From Natronobacillus azotifigens (GTDB lineage Bacteria > Bacillota > Bacilli > Bacillales > Amphibacillaceae), in assembly GCF_026805325.1 (NCBI RefSeq), contig NZ_JAPRAT010000006.1:1-64000 (forward strand): 64,000 nt of DNA, written 5' to 3'. Shown in pieces: positions 46,149 to 55,304 of this stretch. Each line of letters begins with the position of its first letter. Position 1 is the first letter of the stretch. The notes beneath the pieces are model-generated. The model did not search any database. It had not been told where the DNA came from and worked only from the letters and a program-made list of their open reading frames with translations. The translations under genes were made by a program, and so were the position numbers.

Positions 46149-47936
46149 ATGAAAAATCGCTTATATGAAGTAAATCAAAAGTTAATAAAGGTAGCATTAG
46201 GGGAAGAAAAAGCAGATATTGTCATTCAGAATGGGACTTTTGTCAATGTAATTACAGGAGAATTGAATGAAAAAGTCGATGTTGCGATATCATCTGGTCG
46301 GATCGCATATGTTGGTAATGCTGATCATACGATCGGGAAAGGTACTACGACTATTGATGCAACAGGAAAATACATTGCGCCAGGTTTGATGGATGGCCAT
46401 ATGCATGTAGAAAGTACCATGCTTACCGTGACGCAATTTGCACGAATTGCTTTAACCAAAGGAACAACTAGTATTTTTATGGATCCTCATGAGATTGCTA
46501 ATGTGTTCGGAGTTGAGGGTGTCCGCTTGATGCATGAAGAGGGCCAACAATTACCGCTTCATGTATTCACTACTTTTCCGTCTTGTGTCCCAGCCACAGA
46601 AGGACTTGAAGATGCGGGGGCTACGTTATCGGTTGCAGATATTGAAGATGGGTTAACATGGGATAATGTGGTTGGACTCGGTGAAGTGATGAATTTTCCC
46701 GGCGTTGTTAATCGAGATTCCAAAATGATCGGAGAAGTTAATGCAACAATGAAAGCAGGAAAAACAGTTACAGGTCATTTTCCGGATGGAAGTGATCAAA
46801 TGCTTCAAGCATATTTGGCTGCTGGTGTAAATTCTGATCATGAAACAGTAACACGTGAACAAGGACTTGAGAAATTACGTTTAGGGATGTACTTGATGAT
46901 TCGTGAAGGTTCTGCTTGGCAAGATGTCAAGGAAGTTATCAAGATCATTACAGAAGATAAGGTAAATACAGATCAAATTCTTTTGGTGACAGATGATGTT
47001 TACCCGCAAACTCTAGTGGAAAAAGGCCACATGAATCACGTAGTCCAGCGAGCGATAGCAGAGGGGGTGGACCCTGTAACTGCAATTAAGTTAGCCACTA
47101 TAAATGTTGCGCGTTATTTTAAGATGGCTGAGGATTTTGGTAGTGTGTCACCAGGGAAAGTTGCTGATGTTTTAATACTGGATGATTTAAAAAATATGGA
47201 ACCGAGTACGGTGATTGTTAGTGGGGAAATAGTTTCTCGCAATCAACAACTAGTTACTGAAATCCCGAATTTTGATTATCCTCCACATATTAAACAATCT
47301 GTTCATGTGAAACGTAAAGTAGAGGAAGCGGATTTTGCAGTACAGGCAAAACAAAATCATGATGTAGCTACAGCCAATGTCATTAAAGTTATTGAAAATA
47401 GTGCAAGAACAGAGTTAGTGACATTCGAATTGCCGGTAACAGAGTCTGGAGAAGTGACGGTTGATTTAAATCAAGATGTGATTAAACTGGCTTGTATCGA
47501 TCGTCATCATCAATCTGGTGATATTTCTGTAGGGTTTGCGCATGGGTTTGAATTGAAATCAGGAGCTGTAGCTTCCACAGTTGCACATGATAGTCATAAC
47601 TTATTAGTTATGGGGGCAAAGGAAGCAGATATGGTTGTTGCAGCTAATGCACTCATTGAATTAGGCGGTGGAATGGTAGTTGTGGATGGGGGAGAAGTCA
47701 TAGCAGAAGTTCCAATGCCAATTGCTGGTCTAATGTCAGATGCACCAGCAGAAACCGTCGTGGAACAAGTTCGTGATTTAGTAAAAGGTTGGGAGAAGTT
47801 AGGTTGTTCAATACACGCTCCATTTATGACCTTCTCACTCATCGCATTACCAGTGATCCCTTCGATTCGCATTTCCAATCGTGGATTAGTGGATGTAACC
47901 AATTTTCAATTAATCGATGTAATCCAATCTGTTTAG
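46149..47936 (+). CDS. ade: Adenine deaminase
   Basis: A 595-residue amidohydrolase that converts adenine to hypoxanthine. The metal-binding GLMDGHMHVESTMLTVTQF is near residue 78, with FMDPHEIANVFGVEG near 112 and HFPDGSDQMLQAYLAAG near 207. The C-terminal Ade domain contains SGDISVGFAHGFELKSGA. Length is typical. ATG at 46149 behind AGGGGAG. Expression is probably controlled by the guanine-type riboswitch upstream. Confidence 0.94.
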   Translation: MKNRLYEVNQKLIKVALGEEKADIVIQNGTFVNVITGELNEKVDVAISSGRIAYVGNADHTIGKGTTTIDATGKYIAPGLMDGHMHVESTMLTVTQFARIALTKGTTSIFMDPHEIANVFGVEGVRLMHEEGQQLPLHVFTTFPSCVPATEGLEDAGATLSVADIEDGLTWDNVVGLGEVMNFPGVVNRDSKMIGEVNATMKAGKTVTGHFPDGSDQMLQAYLAAGVNSDHETVTREQGLEKLRLGMYLMIREGSAWQDVKEVIKIITEDKVNTDQILLVTDDVYPQTLVEKGHMNHVVQRAIAEGVDPVTAIKLATINVARYFKMAEDFGSVSPGKVADVLILDDLKNMEPSTVIVSGEIVSRNQQLVTEIPNFDYPPHIKQSVHVKRKVEEADFAVQAKQNHDVATANVIKVIENSARTELVTFELPVTESGEVTVDLNQDVIKLACIDRHHQSGDISVGFAHGFELKSGAVASTVAHDSHNLLVMGAKEADMVVAANALIELGGGMVVVDGGEVIAEVPMPIAGLMSDAPAETVVEQVRDLVKGWEKLGCSIHAPFMTFSLIALPVIPSIRISNRGLVDVTNFQLIDVIQSV

Positions 47937-47947
47937 AAAAATAGTAA

Positions 47948-47988
47948 AGTAGCCATTTGCCTGAAGAAAATGGCTACTTTATTTTTCA
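47948..47988 (+). terminator. Terminator after ade
   Basis: Stem AGTAGCCATTT / AAATGGCTACT, then TTATTTTT. Confidence 0.87.
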
Positions 47989-48021
47989 ATAAATTATAAA
48001 ATGCGTTAGCAGTGGATAATT

Positions 48022-48056
48022 TTTTGGAACAGAATATAGTCACGTTCAGCTCCGAT
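48022..48056 (+). repeat. Short repeated sequence D, copy 1
   Basis: TTTTTTGGAACAGAATATAG followed by TCACGTTCAGCT. Nearly the same string occurs at 58579-58608 between the two trp T-boxes. It is probably the end of a further dispersed element. Confidence 0.55.
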
Positions 48057-48129
48057 CGCCAAAAACTAGGCAACTTCACGAAGCAATTTACGATAAGTTA
48101 TCATCGGTTCGCAAGCAAAACATGATTCT

Positions 48130-48274
48130 TTTATCTCGGAGCAACCGTCCGTGAGACCCGACTCAACCAACAAGAAAAATCAAAGTTAGTTTAGTGGGAG
48201 AAACGGACGCTAGCACCCCGAATGGTTTAACTAATAACCAGTGTGGGAAACCACGGATTGAAGTTGCGCTTTAT
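48130..48274 (+). repeat. Degenerate family A repeat (copy 9)
   Basis: Recognisable start (TTTATCTCGGAGCAACC, GTCCGT), centre (AACGGACGCTAGCACCCC) and end (GAAGTTGCGCTTTAT), with deletions between. Its last TTTAT supplies the stop codon of the pspC-like pseudogene on the other strand. Confidence 0.8.
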
Positions 48275-48455
48275 AGAGATCGAGGACTATCAGGCATAGA
48301 GTTTGCAAGAATTATATAGATAAGAAAGCTTATGGGAGTAACACGATAAAGATTAGTCGTACACCGAAAGCAGATATACCAAAAAATTCTGCAATGCCAC
48401 CACAAACGCCATAAATAGATCATTCTTTGGCTGATTTTCTTAACTTATTTTGCAA
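48271..48455 (-). pseudogene. PspC-domain small membrane protein, disrupted
   Basis: On the minus strand a TTG behind GGAGGG opens MQNKLRKSAKE and hits TGA where family members have Arg; the frame continues SIYGVCGGIAEFFG and ISAFGVRLIFIVLLP, a clear PspC domain. After that a one-base loss shifts the frame; the +1 frame reads ISFLIYIILANSMPD and ends in TAA. An intact version would have about 60 residues, the usual size for stand-alone PspC proteins. Two independent lesions argue for a real pseudogene rather than a sequencing error. Confidence 0.8.
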
Positions 48456-48590
48456 CTGTATTCACCGCCCTCCAATTAGTTTCTTCGAAATGTTGAAATT
48501 CCACTGTCTAAACTGCTTATTACCCCATTTTAACACGCCTTTATCGTCTGAAAAGACTTTTTTCAAAATTTAACAAGTAATTTCTTAATA

Positions 48591-48612
48591 TTAATTTAAT
48601 TAATTTAATTAA
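48591..48612 (+). promoter_or_regulatory. Putative operator of the ROK repressor (own promoter)
   Basis: Two overlapping copies of TTAATTTAATTAA fill 22 bases, 50 bases before the ROK start codon. The same 13-mer occurs twice upstream of galK. Confidence 0.6.
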
Positions 48613-48661
48613 TGTGGTAGTATAAAAAATTAGATAATACTTTTAAATCGAGGGTGACAAA

Positions 48662-49876
48662 ATGCAAAGAGGAAGCTTTCAAGGAATGAAAACCTTAAAT
48701 AAATCGATTATTTTAACCAAAATTCTAAATGATGGCCCCATTTCGCGAGCCCAAATTGCCAAAGAAACAAATCTTACACCACCAACCGTGGGGAGTTTAG
48801 TTAAAGAATTATTAGAACGAAAGATTGTCATAGAAAGCGCACAAGGAACATCACAAGGTGGAAGGAAACCGACACTACTTGTGGTTAATGAACAAGCCTT
48901 CTATATTGTAGGTGTTGATGCTGGACCTAGTGGAATAGAAGCTATTTTCACAAATCTATCCGGTGAAATCCTTGCAGAAGCATCAGTGGAACTTTCTACG
49001 AACAATACAAAAGAGAGTTTTTTGGCTGAGCTAGTGAACGTCATTGAAAAAGTAATTTCAAAAGAGCCAAAATTAACAAAACAAATTATTGGCATTGGTG
49101 TTGCGATGCACGGTGTCGTAGATGCTGAAGAAGGAGAGGCGTTATTTGCTCCTAACTTGCATTTGCGAGATATACCTATTAAAGAAACATTAATGAATCA
49201 CTTTCCTTACATGGTCAAAGTGGAAAATGATGCTCGTGCACTAGCGTTAGCTGAAACGTGGTTTGGTCAAGGAAAAGATTTGGATCGCCTCGTTGTTGTT
49301 AACGTAGGTACTGGTGTTGGTGCTGGTTTGGTTATTAACAAAGAATTATACCACGGACAAGCATTTATCGCCGGAGAAATTGGCCATATGATTATTGATA
49401 TCCATGGAGAACGTTGTGCTTGTGGAAATCGAGGATGCCTACAAACAGTTATTTCAGGACCGGCCATTGTACGAAGAGCGAAACAACAGTTAAAAAAAGG
49501 TGTTACAAGTACTTTGCAATCCATTGTTGAACAAGAAGAAGAAATCACCGCTGTTACTATTTTTCAAGAGGCACAAGCTGGAGATGAATTTGCACAACAA
49601 GTGTTTAGCGATACGGGTGTTTATATCGGGATCGGGTTAACGAACGTCATTCATACGATTAATCCAACCAAAATCGTCCTAACTGGAGGGGTTTCTAAAG
49701 CCGGGGAATATTTACTTCCAACCATCACCTCAACAGTAAAAGATCGTGCGTTAACAGAAGAGGCAAAAGAAACCAAAATTGTCCTATCGGATCTTGGCGA
49801 TCAATCAACTTGTTTAGGTGCGGTTGCCCTTGTTTTAGTTGAATTGTTTGCAAAAAATGGAGAGGTAATTGTTTGA
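48662..49876 (+). CDS. ROK-family transcriptional repressor (XylR/NagC type), likely gal regulator
   Basis: A 404-residue protein. Residues about 10-70 are a winged HTH (GPISRAQIAKETNLTPPTVG), residues 80-400 a ROK sugar-kinase-like domain. The kinase ATP loop is VVNVGTGVGAGLV near 220, and the ROK zinc site is GEIGHMIIDIHGERCACGNRG near 240-260, with CLQT following. HTH plus ROK marks sugar-responsive repressors. It converges on the gal operon and shares a 13-bp motif with the galK promoter region, so galactose control is the best guess. It is not xylose-linked in this window. Confidence 0.85.
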   Translation: MQRGSFQGMKTLNKSIILTKILNDGPISRAQIAKETNLTPPTVGSLVKELLERKIVIESAQGTSQGGRKPTLLVVNEQAFYIVGVDAGPSGIEAIFTNLSGEILAEASVELSTNNTKESFLAELVNVIEKVISKEPKLTKQIIGIGVAMHGVVDAEEGEALFAPNLHLRDIPIKETLMNHFPYMVKVENDARALALAETWFGQGKDLDRLVVVNVGTGVGAGLVINKELYHGQAFIAGEIGHMIIDIHGERCACGNRGCLQTVISGPAIVRRAKQQLKKGVTSTLQSIVEQEEEITAVTIFQEAQAGDEFAQQVFSDTGVYIGIGLTNVIHTINPTKIVLTGGVSKAGEYLLPTITSTVKDRALTEEAKETKIVLSDLGDQSTCLGAVALVLVELFAKNGEVIV

Positions 49877-49947
49877 CAATCGTTCTTTGCAACCGGAACT
49901 ATGTTTGATACCAAAAGAAAAGAATAGTTTGATGTTTTTCTTCCCTA

Positions 49948-49997
49948 AAGTACAAAAGGTAGTCATCGCTCCGAAGACTACCTTTTGTACTTATTTT
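49948..49997. terminator. Bidirectional terminator between ROK gene and galM
   Basis: Stem AAGTACAAAAGGTAGTC/GACTACCTTTTGTACTT (17 bp) with nine-base loop and T/A-rich flanks. Confidence 0.88.
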
Positions 49998-50026
49998 ATC
50001 TTGAAATAGATGCAAAATATAGCTTC

Positions 50027-51070
50027 TTATTTTACCCCAAAATCAAATGTTGTACTTGCTTGATACATCTTATTTTTTTCCAATACGATACTTGGAAATC
50101 CTTCATGTTCGAGTGATGCTGGTGAGGATTGTGTTTCTAGACAAACACCTAAATATTTCGCTGAGCTTCTTTCTCTTAATGATAAAGAATCATCAAGCCC
50201 ATTTGAAGTGTACATGACAATACCTGGCTGGTCTGTTTTTACTCTAAGGACACGACCGCTTGTTTGTTCATGAACAACTACTTTATCTTCCTTGGTGTGG
50301 TCAAACAGGAAGTAATGGTCATAACCATTCTTAGCAAAAGCGTTTTGTGGGTTTCCTGAATCTACACCATCTTTAAGCAATCGTCCAGCACGAAAATCGA
50401 ATACTGTTCCATCTACCGGCAACATAGTACCAGTCGGAATTAGTTCATCATCCAGTTCAACGAAACGACTAACATCCATTGTAACTTCATGATGTAAGAT
50501 ATCTTGTTTTAAGTTACCACTTAAATTAAAGTATGCATGGTTGGTTAAAGTAAGGACTGTTTTTTTATCTGAAACCGCCTCGTAATCTATCGTGAATTGA
50601 TTATCATTCGTCAATGTATACGTAACTTTAACAGCAACATTTCCAGGATAACCACCATCACCATCACTAGTAGTATAGTGCAGAATCGCACCAACGCTTG
50701 TAGCATGCTCCACTAACTCAACTTGCCATAATACTTGATGGAAACCAACTTCCCCTCCATGTAGGTGATTACGTCCCTCATTGGTAGGGAGTTGATATTC
50801 TATTCCATCTAATGCAAAACGAGATCCTTCAATCCGACCAGCAACACGTCCGATTAAAGCACCAAAGAAATTTGGGTTTTTAAGATAATCTTCATAATTT
50901 TTATAACCAATAACAACATTCTCAAGTGTTCCTAACCTATCTGGTGTCACCATTTTTGTAATGATTCCACCATAATCTAAGAAACTAACTTCCATCCCAT
51001 TATCATTGAGTAACGTATATTCCGTCCACTTCTGTCCATCAACCGTAAGCTCCACTGCATTTGTTTGCAT
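50027..51070 (-). CDS. galM: Aldose 1-epimerase (galactose mutarotase)
   Basis: A 347-residue mutarotase that interconverts alpha- and beta-galactose. Catalytic residues are visible: His in LTNHAYFNLSG near 178 and Glu in CLETQSSPAS near 315. ATG follows AGGAGG. It is the last gene of the galK-galE-galT-galM group, separated from galT by family A copy 10; whether transcription reads through the repeat is unknown. Confidence 0.93.
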   Translation of the reverse strand: MQTNAVELTVDGQKWTEYTLLNDNGMEVSFLDYGGIITKMVTPDRLGTLENVVIGYKNYEDYLKNPNFFGALIGRVAGRIEGSRFALDGIEYQLPTNEGRNHLHGGEVGFHQVLWQVELVEHATSVGAILHYTTSDGDGGYPGNVAVKVTYTLTNDNQFTIDYEAVSDKKTVLTLTNHAYFNLSGNLKQDILHHEVTMDVSRFVELDDELIPTGTMLPVDGTVFDFRAGRLLKDGVDSGNPQNAFAKNGYDHYFLFDHTKEDKVVVHEQTSGRVLRVKTDQPGIVMYTSNGLDDSLSLRERSSAKYLGVCLETQSSPASLEHEGFPSIVLEKNKMYQASTTFDFGVK

Positions 51071-51094
51071 ATTTACCTACATCCTCCTGTCTCA

Positions 51095-51275
51095 TTTATC
51101 CCGGAGCAACCGTCCGTAAGACTCCCACTTCAAAACAACGAGAAAAGCAAGTTGTTAAGAGGGAGTAACAGACGCTAGCACCCCGAATGGTTCAAAGGCC
51201 TTTAGGTCATCCTTTAGGGCTAACAATCAGTGGGGGAATAACTAAAAACCCCCACTGATTGAAGTTTCACTTTAT
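51095..51275 (+). repeat. Family A repeat inside the gal operon (copy 10)
   Basis: Full-length copy, opposite in orientation to the operon. Its final TTTAT at 51271-51275 overlaps the TAA stop codon of galT, and its other end is 25 bases before the galM start. It has the normal hairpins (ACTCCCACTTCAAAACAAC, AATCAGTGGG/CCCACTGATT). Confidence 0.92.
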
Positions 51276-52762
51276 TTTAGTGATAAAAGAAAACGCTTAA
51301 ATGCCGCTTTCCCTCTACTATTCGACTTGAACACACCAGAATCCTCTAAAACAGTGACAAATTTTTTGCCTAGTTCATCATGAACAATGGATTCGACATT
51401 GGTATTCGTGATATCTTTGTATTTATGTTTGATATCATTTGCCCAAACTTGATGATACTCCTCAACGTTTGTCTTACCATCAACTAAAAAGGCTTGCACC
51501 GCTTCTAGCTCTTCTTTTAATCGAGGAGGCAGGACAGCTAGCCCCATTACTTCGATTAGACCGATATTTTCTTTTTTAATATGATGCACATCTTGATGTG
51601 GATGGAAGATCCCGTCTGGATGTTTTTCCGAAGTTCTGTTGTTACGTAAGACAAGATCCAATTCAAAGTTTCCATCCCGCATGCGAGCAATTGGTGTGAT
51701 TGTGTTATGAGGAGTATCTTCCGTGTAAGCAAGTATATCTACACTGGAATCACTATAAGCACGCCAATTTTTCAAAATCAAATCTGCTGCATCAACAAGA
51801 CTAGTACGATTTTCACTGCGTAGACGAATAACAGACATTGGCCAACGCACAACAGCTGCTTGAATATCTGGATACTGTTCAAGATCAAAAGTAAATTCAT
51901 CTTCTGCTTTCGTCATTGCAAACGTATAATTACCCGCTTGGTAGTGATCGTGACTAAGAATGCTCCCACCGACAATCGGCAAATCTGCATTCGATCCAAC
52001 AAAATAATGCGGGAACTGTTCAACAAAACTTGTTAAACGCTCAAATGTTCCTTTCGTAATCGTCATTGGACGATGTTCTTTTGAAAACACAATGCTGTGT
52101 TCATTATAGTAAACATAAGGTGAATATTGGAAGAACCAATCCTCATCTGCTAATTCCAGTCCTATAATGCGATGGTTGGAACGAGCCGGATGTCCAGTTC
52201 GGCCAACATAACCTTCATTTTCTGCACAAAGTAAACATTTCGGGTAGTTAATTGTTTGTTTCATTTGGCGCTCGCGTTTAATTTGCTCAGGATCTTTTTC
52301 TGGTTTGGATAAATTAATGGTAATATCTAGATCGCCATATTTTGTAGTTGTTTGATAATGAATGTTTTTGGCGATCCGTTCTGTTTGAATATAATTGCTA
52401 TCCTTACTAAGTTGATAAAAATAATTCGTTGCTTCTTCTGGCCCTTTTTGATATAACTGATAAAATTTATCGCTTATTTCGGAAGGTTTTGAAAGGAAGC
52501 AGTTCATGATGTTTGCACAAAATACTTCCTTTTCATCCAATACATCTGCAATGACCTCATTTTCAATGGCGTATTCAAGGATATCGTTAAGTAAGCCAGG
52601 GATGGATTTGTTTGTCTGGTCTTGGTTCGATTCGATGAAGAAATCCATGTTGAGCATACCAAGAATTTGATTACGACAATACACTCGATCACGTTCGTTA
52701 ATTAACGCTGCTTGAATAGCCTGATCAATTAATTGATCGATTCGAGTGAAAATAGCTTCCAT
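51272..52762 (-). CDS. galT: Galactose-1-phosphate uridylyltransferase, Firmicute type
   Basis: A 496-residue GalT of the second, larger class found in Firmicutes. Motifs: CLLCAENEGYVGRTGHPARS near residue 180, and the active-site region GGSILSHDHYQAGNY near 268. It exchanges uridylyl between UDP-glucose and galactose 1-phosphate. It starts two bases after the galE stop, and its stop codon lies in the end of a family A repeat. Confidence 0.94.
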   Translation of the reverse strand: MEAIFTRIDQLIDQAIQAALINERDRVYCRNQILGMLNMDFFIESNQDQTNKSIPGLLNDILEYAIENEVIADVLDEKEVFCANIMNCFLSKPSEISDKFYQLYQKGPEEATNYFYQLSKDSNYIQTERIAKNIHYQTTTKYGDLDITINLSKPEKDPEQIKRERQMKQTINYPKCLLCAENEGYVGRTGHPARSNHRIIGLELADEDWFFQYSPYVYYNEHSIVFSKEHRPMTITKGTFERLTSFVEQFPHYFVGSNADLPIVGGSILSHDHYQAGNYTFAMTKAEDEFTFDLEQYPDIQAAVVRWPMSVIRLRSENRTSLVDAADLILKNWRAYSDSSVDILAYTEDTPHNTITPIARMRDGNFELDLVLRNNRTSEKHPDGIFHPHQDVHHIKKENIGLIEVMGLAVLPPRLKEELEAVQAFLVDGKTNVEEYHQVWANDIKHKYKDITNTNVESIVHDELGKKFVTVLEDSGVFKSNSRGKAAFKRFLLSLK

Positions 52763-52764
52763 GT

Positions 52765-53760
52765 TTACACGTCCTTTCGGTAACCATGTGGATGCTTACG
52801 GTGCCATTGCCATGCATCAGTGATAATCCGGTTGATTTCCGTTTTTGATGGATTCCAACCGAGTATTTCCTTTGCTTTCTTTGAAGAAGCAATTAGAGTG
52901 CTAGGGTCTCCAGCTCGACGCTCTCCGGTCTGTTCTGGAATCGGTTCACCAGTAACTTTTCTAGCTGCAGCAATGATTTCTTTTACGGAGAATCCTTGAC
53001 TGCTACCAAGATTGAAAATATCACTTGTTCCACCATTATCGAGATACGTAATGGCACGAATATGTGCATCAATTAAGTCTTCCACATGAATATAGTCACG
53101 TATACAAGAACCATCTTCTGTTGGATAGTCCTCACCAAAAATAGTAATATATTCTCTTTGGCCAAGTGCGACTTGAAGGACAATGGGAATCAAGTGTGTT
53201 TCTGGCTGATGATCTTCACCAATAACTGCATCAGCTCGAGCACCTGCAACATTAAAGTAACGCAAAGATACATAGCGAATTCCATATGCCTCTTCACACC
53301 AGTGCATCAGCTTTTCCATCGTTAACTTTGTTTCCCCATACGTACTGGTAGGCATGGTAGGCATGTTTTCTGTAATGGGAACAGTTTTTGGTTCTCCATA
53401 CGTAGCTGCTGTAGAAGAAAAGACAATTTTCTTTACATCATACTCCTGCATTGCTTGCAATAAAACTTGGGTTCCATAGACATTGTTATCAAAATATTTA
53501 AGTGGGTCTTCCATCGATTCACCAACAAGTGAGTTCGCGGCAAAATGAATAACTGCATCCAATTGTTCGTGGTCGAACACTTCACGTAAAAAATCAATAT
53601 CACGAATATCGCCTTGATAAAAATGTGCATCTGGATGAACAGCATCTTCGTGGCCAGTCGTTAAGTTATCAATGACAACAACCGAATGACCTTGTTCGAT
53701 TAATTGGTAAACAGCGTGAGAACCGATATATCCGGCTCCTCCTACTACTAATACGTTCAT
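52765..53760 (-). CDS. galE: UDP-glucose 4-epimerase
   Basis: A 331-residue extended short-chain dehydrogenase. NAD-binding GGAGYIGSH at residues 7-15, catalytic Ser in FSSTAATYG near 121, and YGETK (catalytic Tyr and Lys) near 146. It interconverts UDP-galactose and UDP-glucose. Its ATG overlaps the galK stop (ATGA), suggesting coupled translation. Confidence 0.95.
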   Translation of the reverse strand: MNVLVVGGAGYIGSHAVYQLIEQGHSVVVIDNLTTGHEDAVHPDAHFYQGDIRDIDFLREVFDHEQLDAVIHFAANSLVGESMEDPLKYFDNNVYGTQVLLQAMQEYDVKKIVFSSTAATYGEPKTVPITENMPTMPTSTYGETKLTMEKLMHWCEEAYGIRYVSLRYFNVAGARADAVIGEDHQPETHLIPIVLQVALGQREYITIFGEDYPTEDGSCIRDYIHVEDLIDAHIRAITYLDNGGTSDIFNLGSSQGFSVKEIIAAARKVTGEPIPEQTGERRAGDPSTLIASSKKAKEILGWNPSKTEINRIITDAWQWHRKHPHGYRKDV

Positions 53761-54944
53761 ATTATCTCTCCTTCTAATTTAAGTTCTTTGGCCCCATCAC
53801 CTATCGTTGCTTGATAAAAAGTAGCTTCATAGCCAATTTTATTACGATAAACGTTATTTACATTTTTAATAAATGCTTCAACCTGATCTTTTTTGGTTAG
53901 AGCGATGGCACATCCACCGAAACCTGCACCTGTCATTCTTGCACCAAGTACGCCAGGTTGTTTCCAAGCAGTTTCTGCAAGTGTATCTAACTCTAAGCCC
54001 GTAACTTCATAATCATGTTGCAAAGAAAGGTGAGATTCATTAAGTAGCTTACCAAAGCTAACAAGATCTCCTGCTTGTAATTCTTTTAATGCATCTTTTG
54101 TTCGTTGATTCTCGTAAACGGCATGTTTTGCCCGTTTTTTATCTGTCTCATTCTTTATTAACTTTTTATTTGCCTCGAATTGATCAACAGACAACTCACC
54201 AAGGCTAGTAATAGATAATTTTGTTTGTAAGTCAGCTAGAGCGCGTTCGCATTCCATCCGCCGCTCATTGTATTTAGAGCCTGCTAATTCACGTCGTTTA
54301 TTTGTATTGATAATCATAATGACATAATCACCAAGTTCAACGGGTGCATATTGGTAGTCTAACGTATTACAATCCAATAGAATGGCATGTTCTTTCTTTC
54401 CCATACCAATAGCAAATTGGTCCATAATTCCACTGTTAACGCCAATATAATTATTCTCTACTTGTTGTCCTAATTGAACCATTTGAATACGATCAATTGT
54501 TAAGTTGAATAATCCTTCTAACATTACTCCTGTTGCTAATTCAATTGAAGCGGAAGAAGATAAGCCAGCTCCGTTTGGTATATTCCCAAAAAATAATACA
54601 TCAAATCCATGATCAAAAGCAAAGCCATATTCACTAAAAGCATGAACCATTCCTTTGGGATAATTCGCCCAGTCATCTTTCTTATCGTATGCTAGTTGAT
54701 TCAATGATGTGGTGATGATTCCTTTTTCTTCAAAATTCATCGAATAGAAACGGATTTGTTGATCCTTTCGTTTTGTTGCAATGGCATAGGTTCCAAAAGA
54801 AATCGATGCAGGAAATACATAACCACCATTATAATCTGTATGTTCACCAATTAGATTGATTCTACCTGGTGCAAAAAAAACGCGTGGGTCTGTCACTTGC
54901 TGAAATACATCTTTAAATGTTTGGATTAATTTTGAGGTGTCCAA
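53757..54944 (-). CDS. galK: Galactokinase
   Basis: A 395-residue GHMP kinase phosphorylating galactose. Substrate motif PGRINLIGEHTDYNGG near residue 28, ATP loop PNGAGLSSSASIELATG near 124, and the third GHMP motif GARMTGAGFGGCAIAL near 340. The TTG at 54944 is preferred: it lies eight bases after AAAGGAG, whereas the GTG three codons upstream touches that site. First gene of the gal operon. Confidence 0.94.
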   Translation of the reverse strand: MDTSKLIQTFKDVFQQVTDPRVFFAPGRINLIGEHTDYNGGYVFPASISFGTYAIATKRKDQQIRFYSMNFEEKGIITTSLNQLAYDKKDDWANYPKGMVHAFSEYGFAFDHGFDVLFFGNIPNGAGLSSSASIELATGVMLEGLFNLTIDRIQMVQLGQQVENNYIGVNSGIMDQFAIGMGKKEHAILLDCNTLDYQYAPVELGDYVIMIINTNKRRELAGSKYNERRMECERALADLQTKLSITSLGELSVDQFEANKKLIKNETDKKRAKHAVYENQRTKDALKELQAGDLVSFGKLLNESHLSLQHDYEVTGLELDTLAETAWKQPGVLGARMTGAGFGGCAIALTKKDQVEAFIKNVNNVYRNKIGYEATFYQATIGDGAKELKLEGEII

Positions 54945-54965
54945 TTCGTTCACTCCTTTGAAGAC

Positions 54966-54995
54966 TTAATTAAATTAATTTATTAATTAAATTAA
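54966..54995 (-). promoter_or_regulatory. Putative ROK operator upstream of galK
   Basis: On the minus strand TTAATTTAATTAA occurs twice with four bases between, 20-50 bases before the galK start. The same 13-mer occurs twice before the ROK gene. It is AT-only sequence, so chance must be excluded. Confidence 0.6.
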
Positions 54996-55101
54996 CTTTA
55001 CCATACTCTGCCTGTATTATCAATATAATTATCTATTATTCCGAAAGAAACCGAAGAAATACGCTTATTTACTTTTGGGGATATTTTGCCTTTTTTATCT
55101 T

Positions 55102-55303
55102 TAAATAGATGCAAAAGATTTTCTAGTATAACAGTAGGGTCTAATGGTTGCTTTCCAATAAGAAAAACGACAAATACCATGAATGGTTATTTGTCGTTTT
55201 TCTTATTGGAAAGTGTCACACTATAGGTTGTTACCATCAGCCTTTTATAAAATATAGCTTCTTATTGTTTTTTTAAAAGGATCGGTTGGTTTCCCCGCTT
55301 TAT
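55102..55303 (+). repeat. Dispersed cloverleaf repeat, family B, copy 4
   Basis: The large hairpin is kept but both arms differ from copy 1 in parallel (CTTTCCAATAAG/CTTATTGGAAAG instead of CTTTCCAACAAG/CTTGTTGGAAAG). Hairpins 2 and 3 are partly lost. It ends one base before the stop codon of the rpiR gene. Confidence 0.85.
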
Positions 55304-55304
55304 C

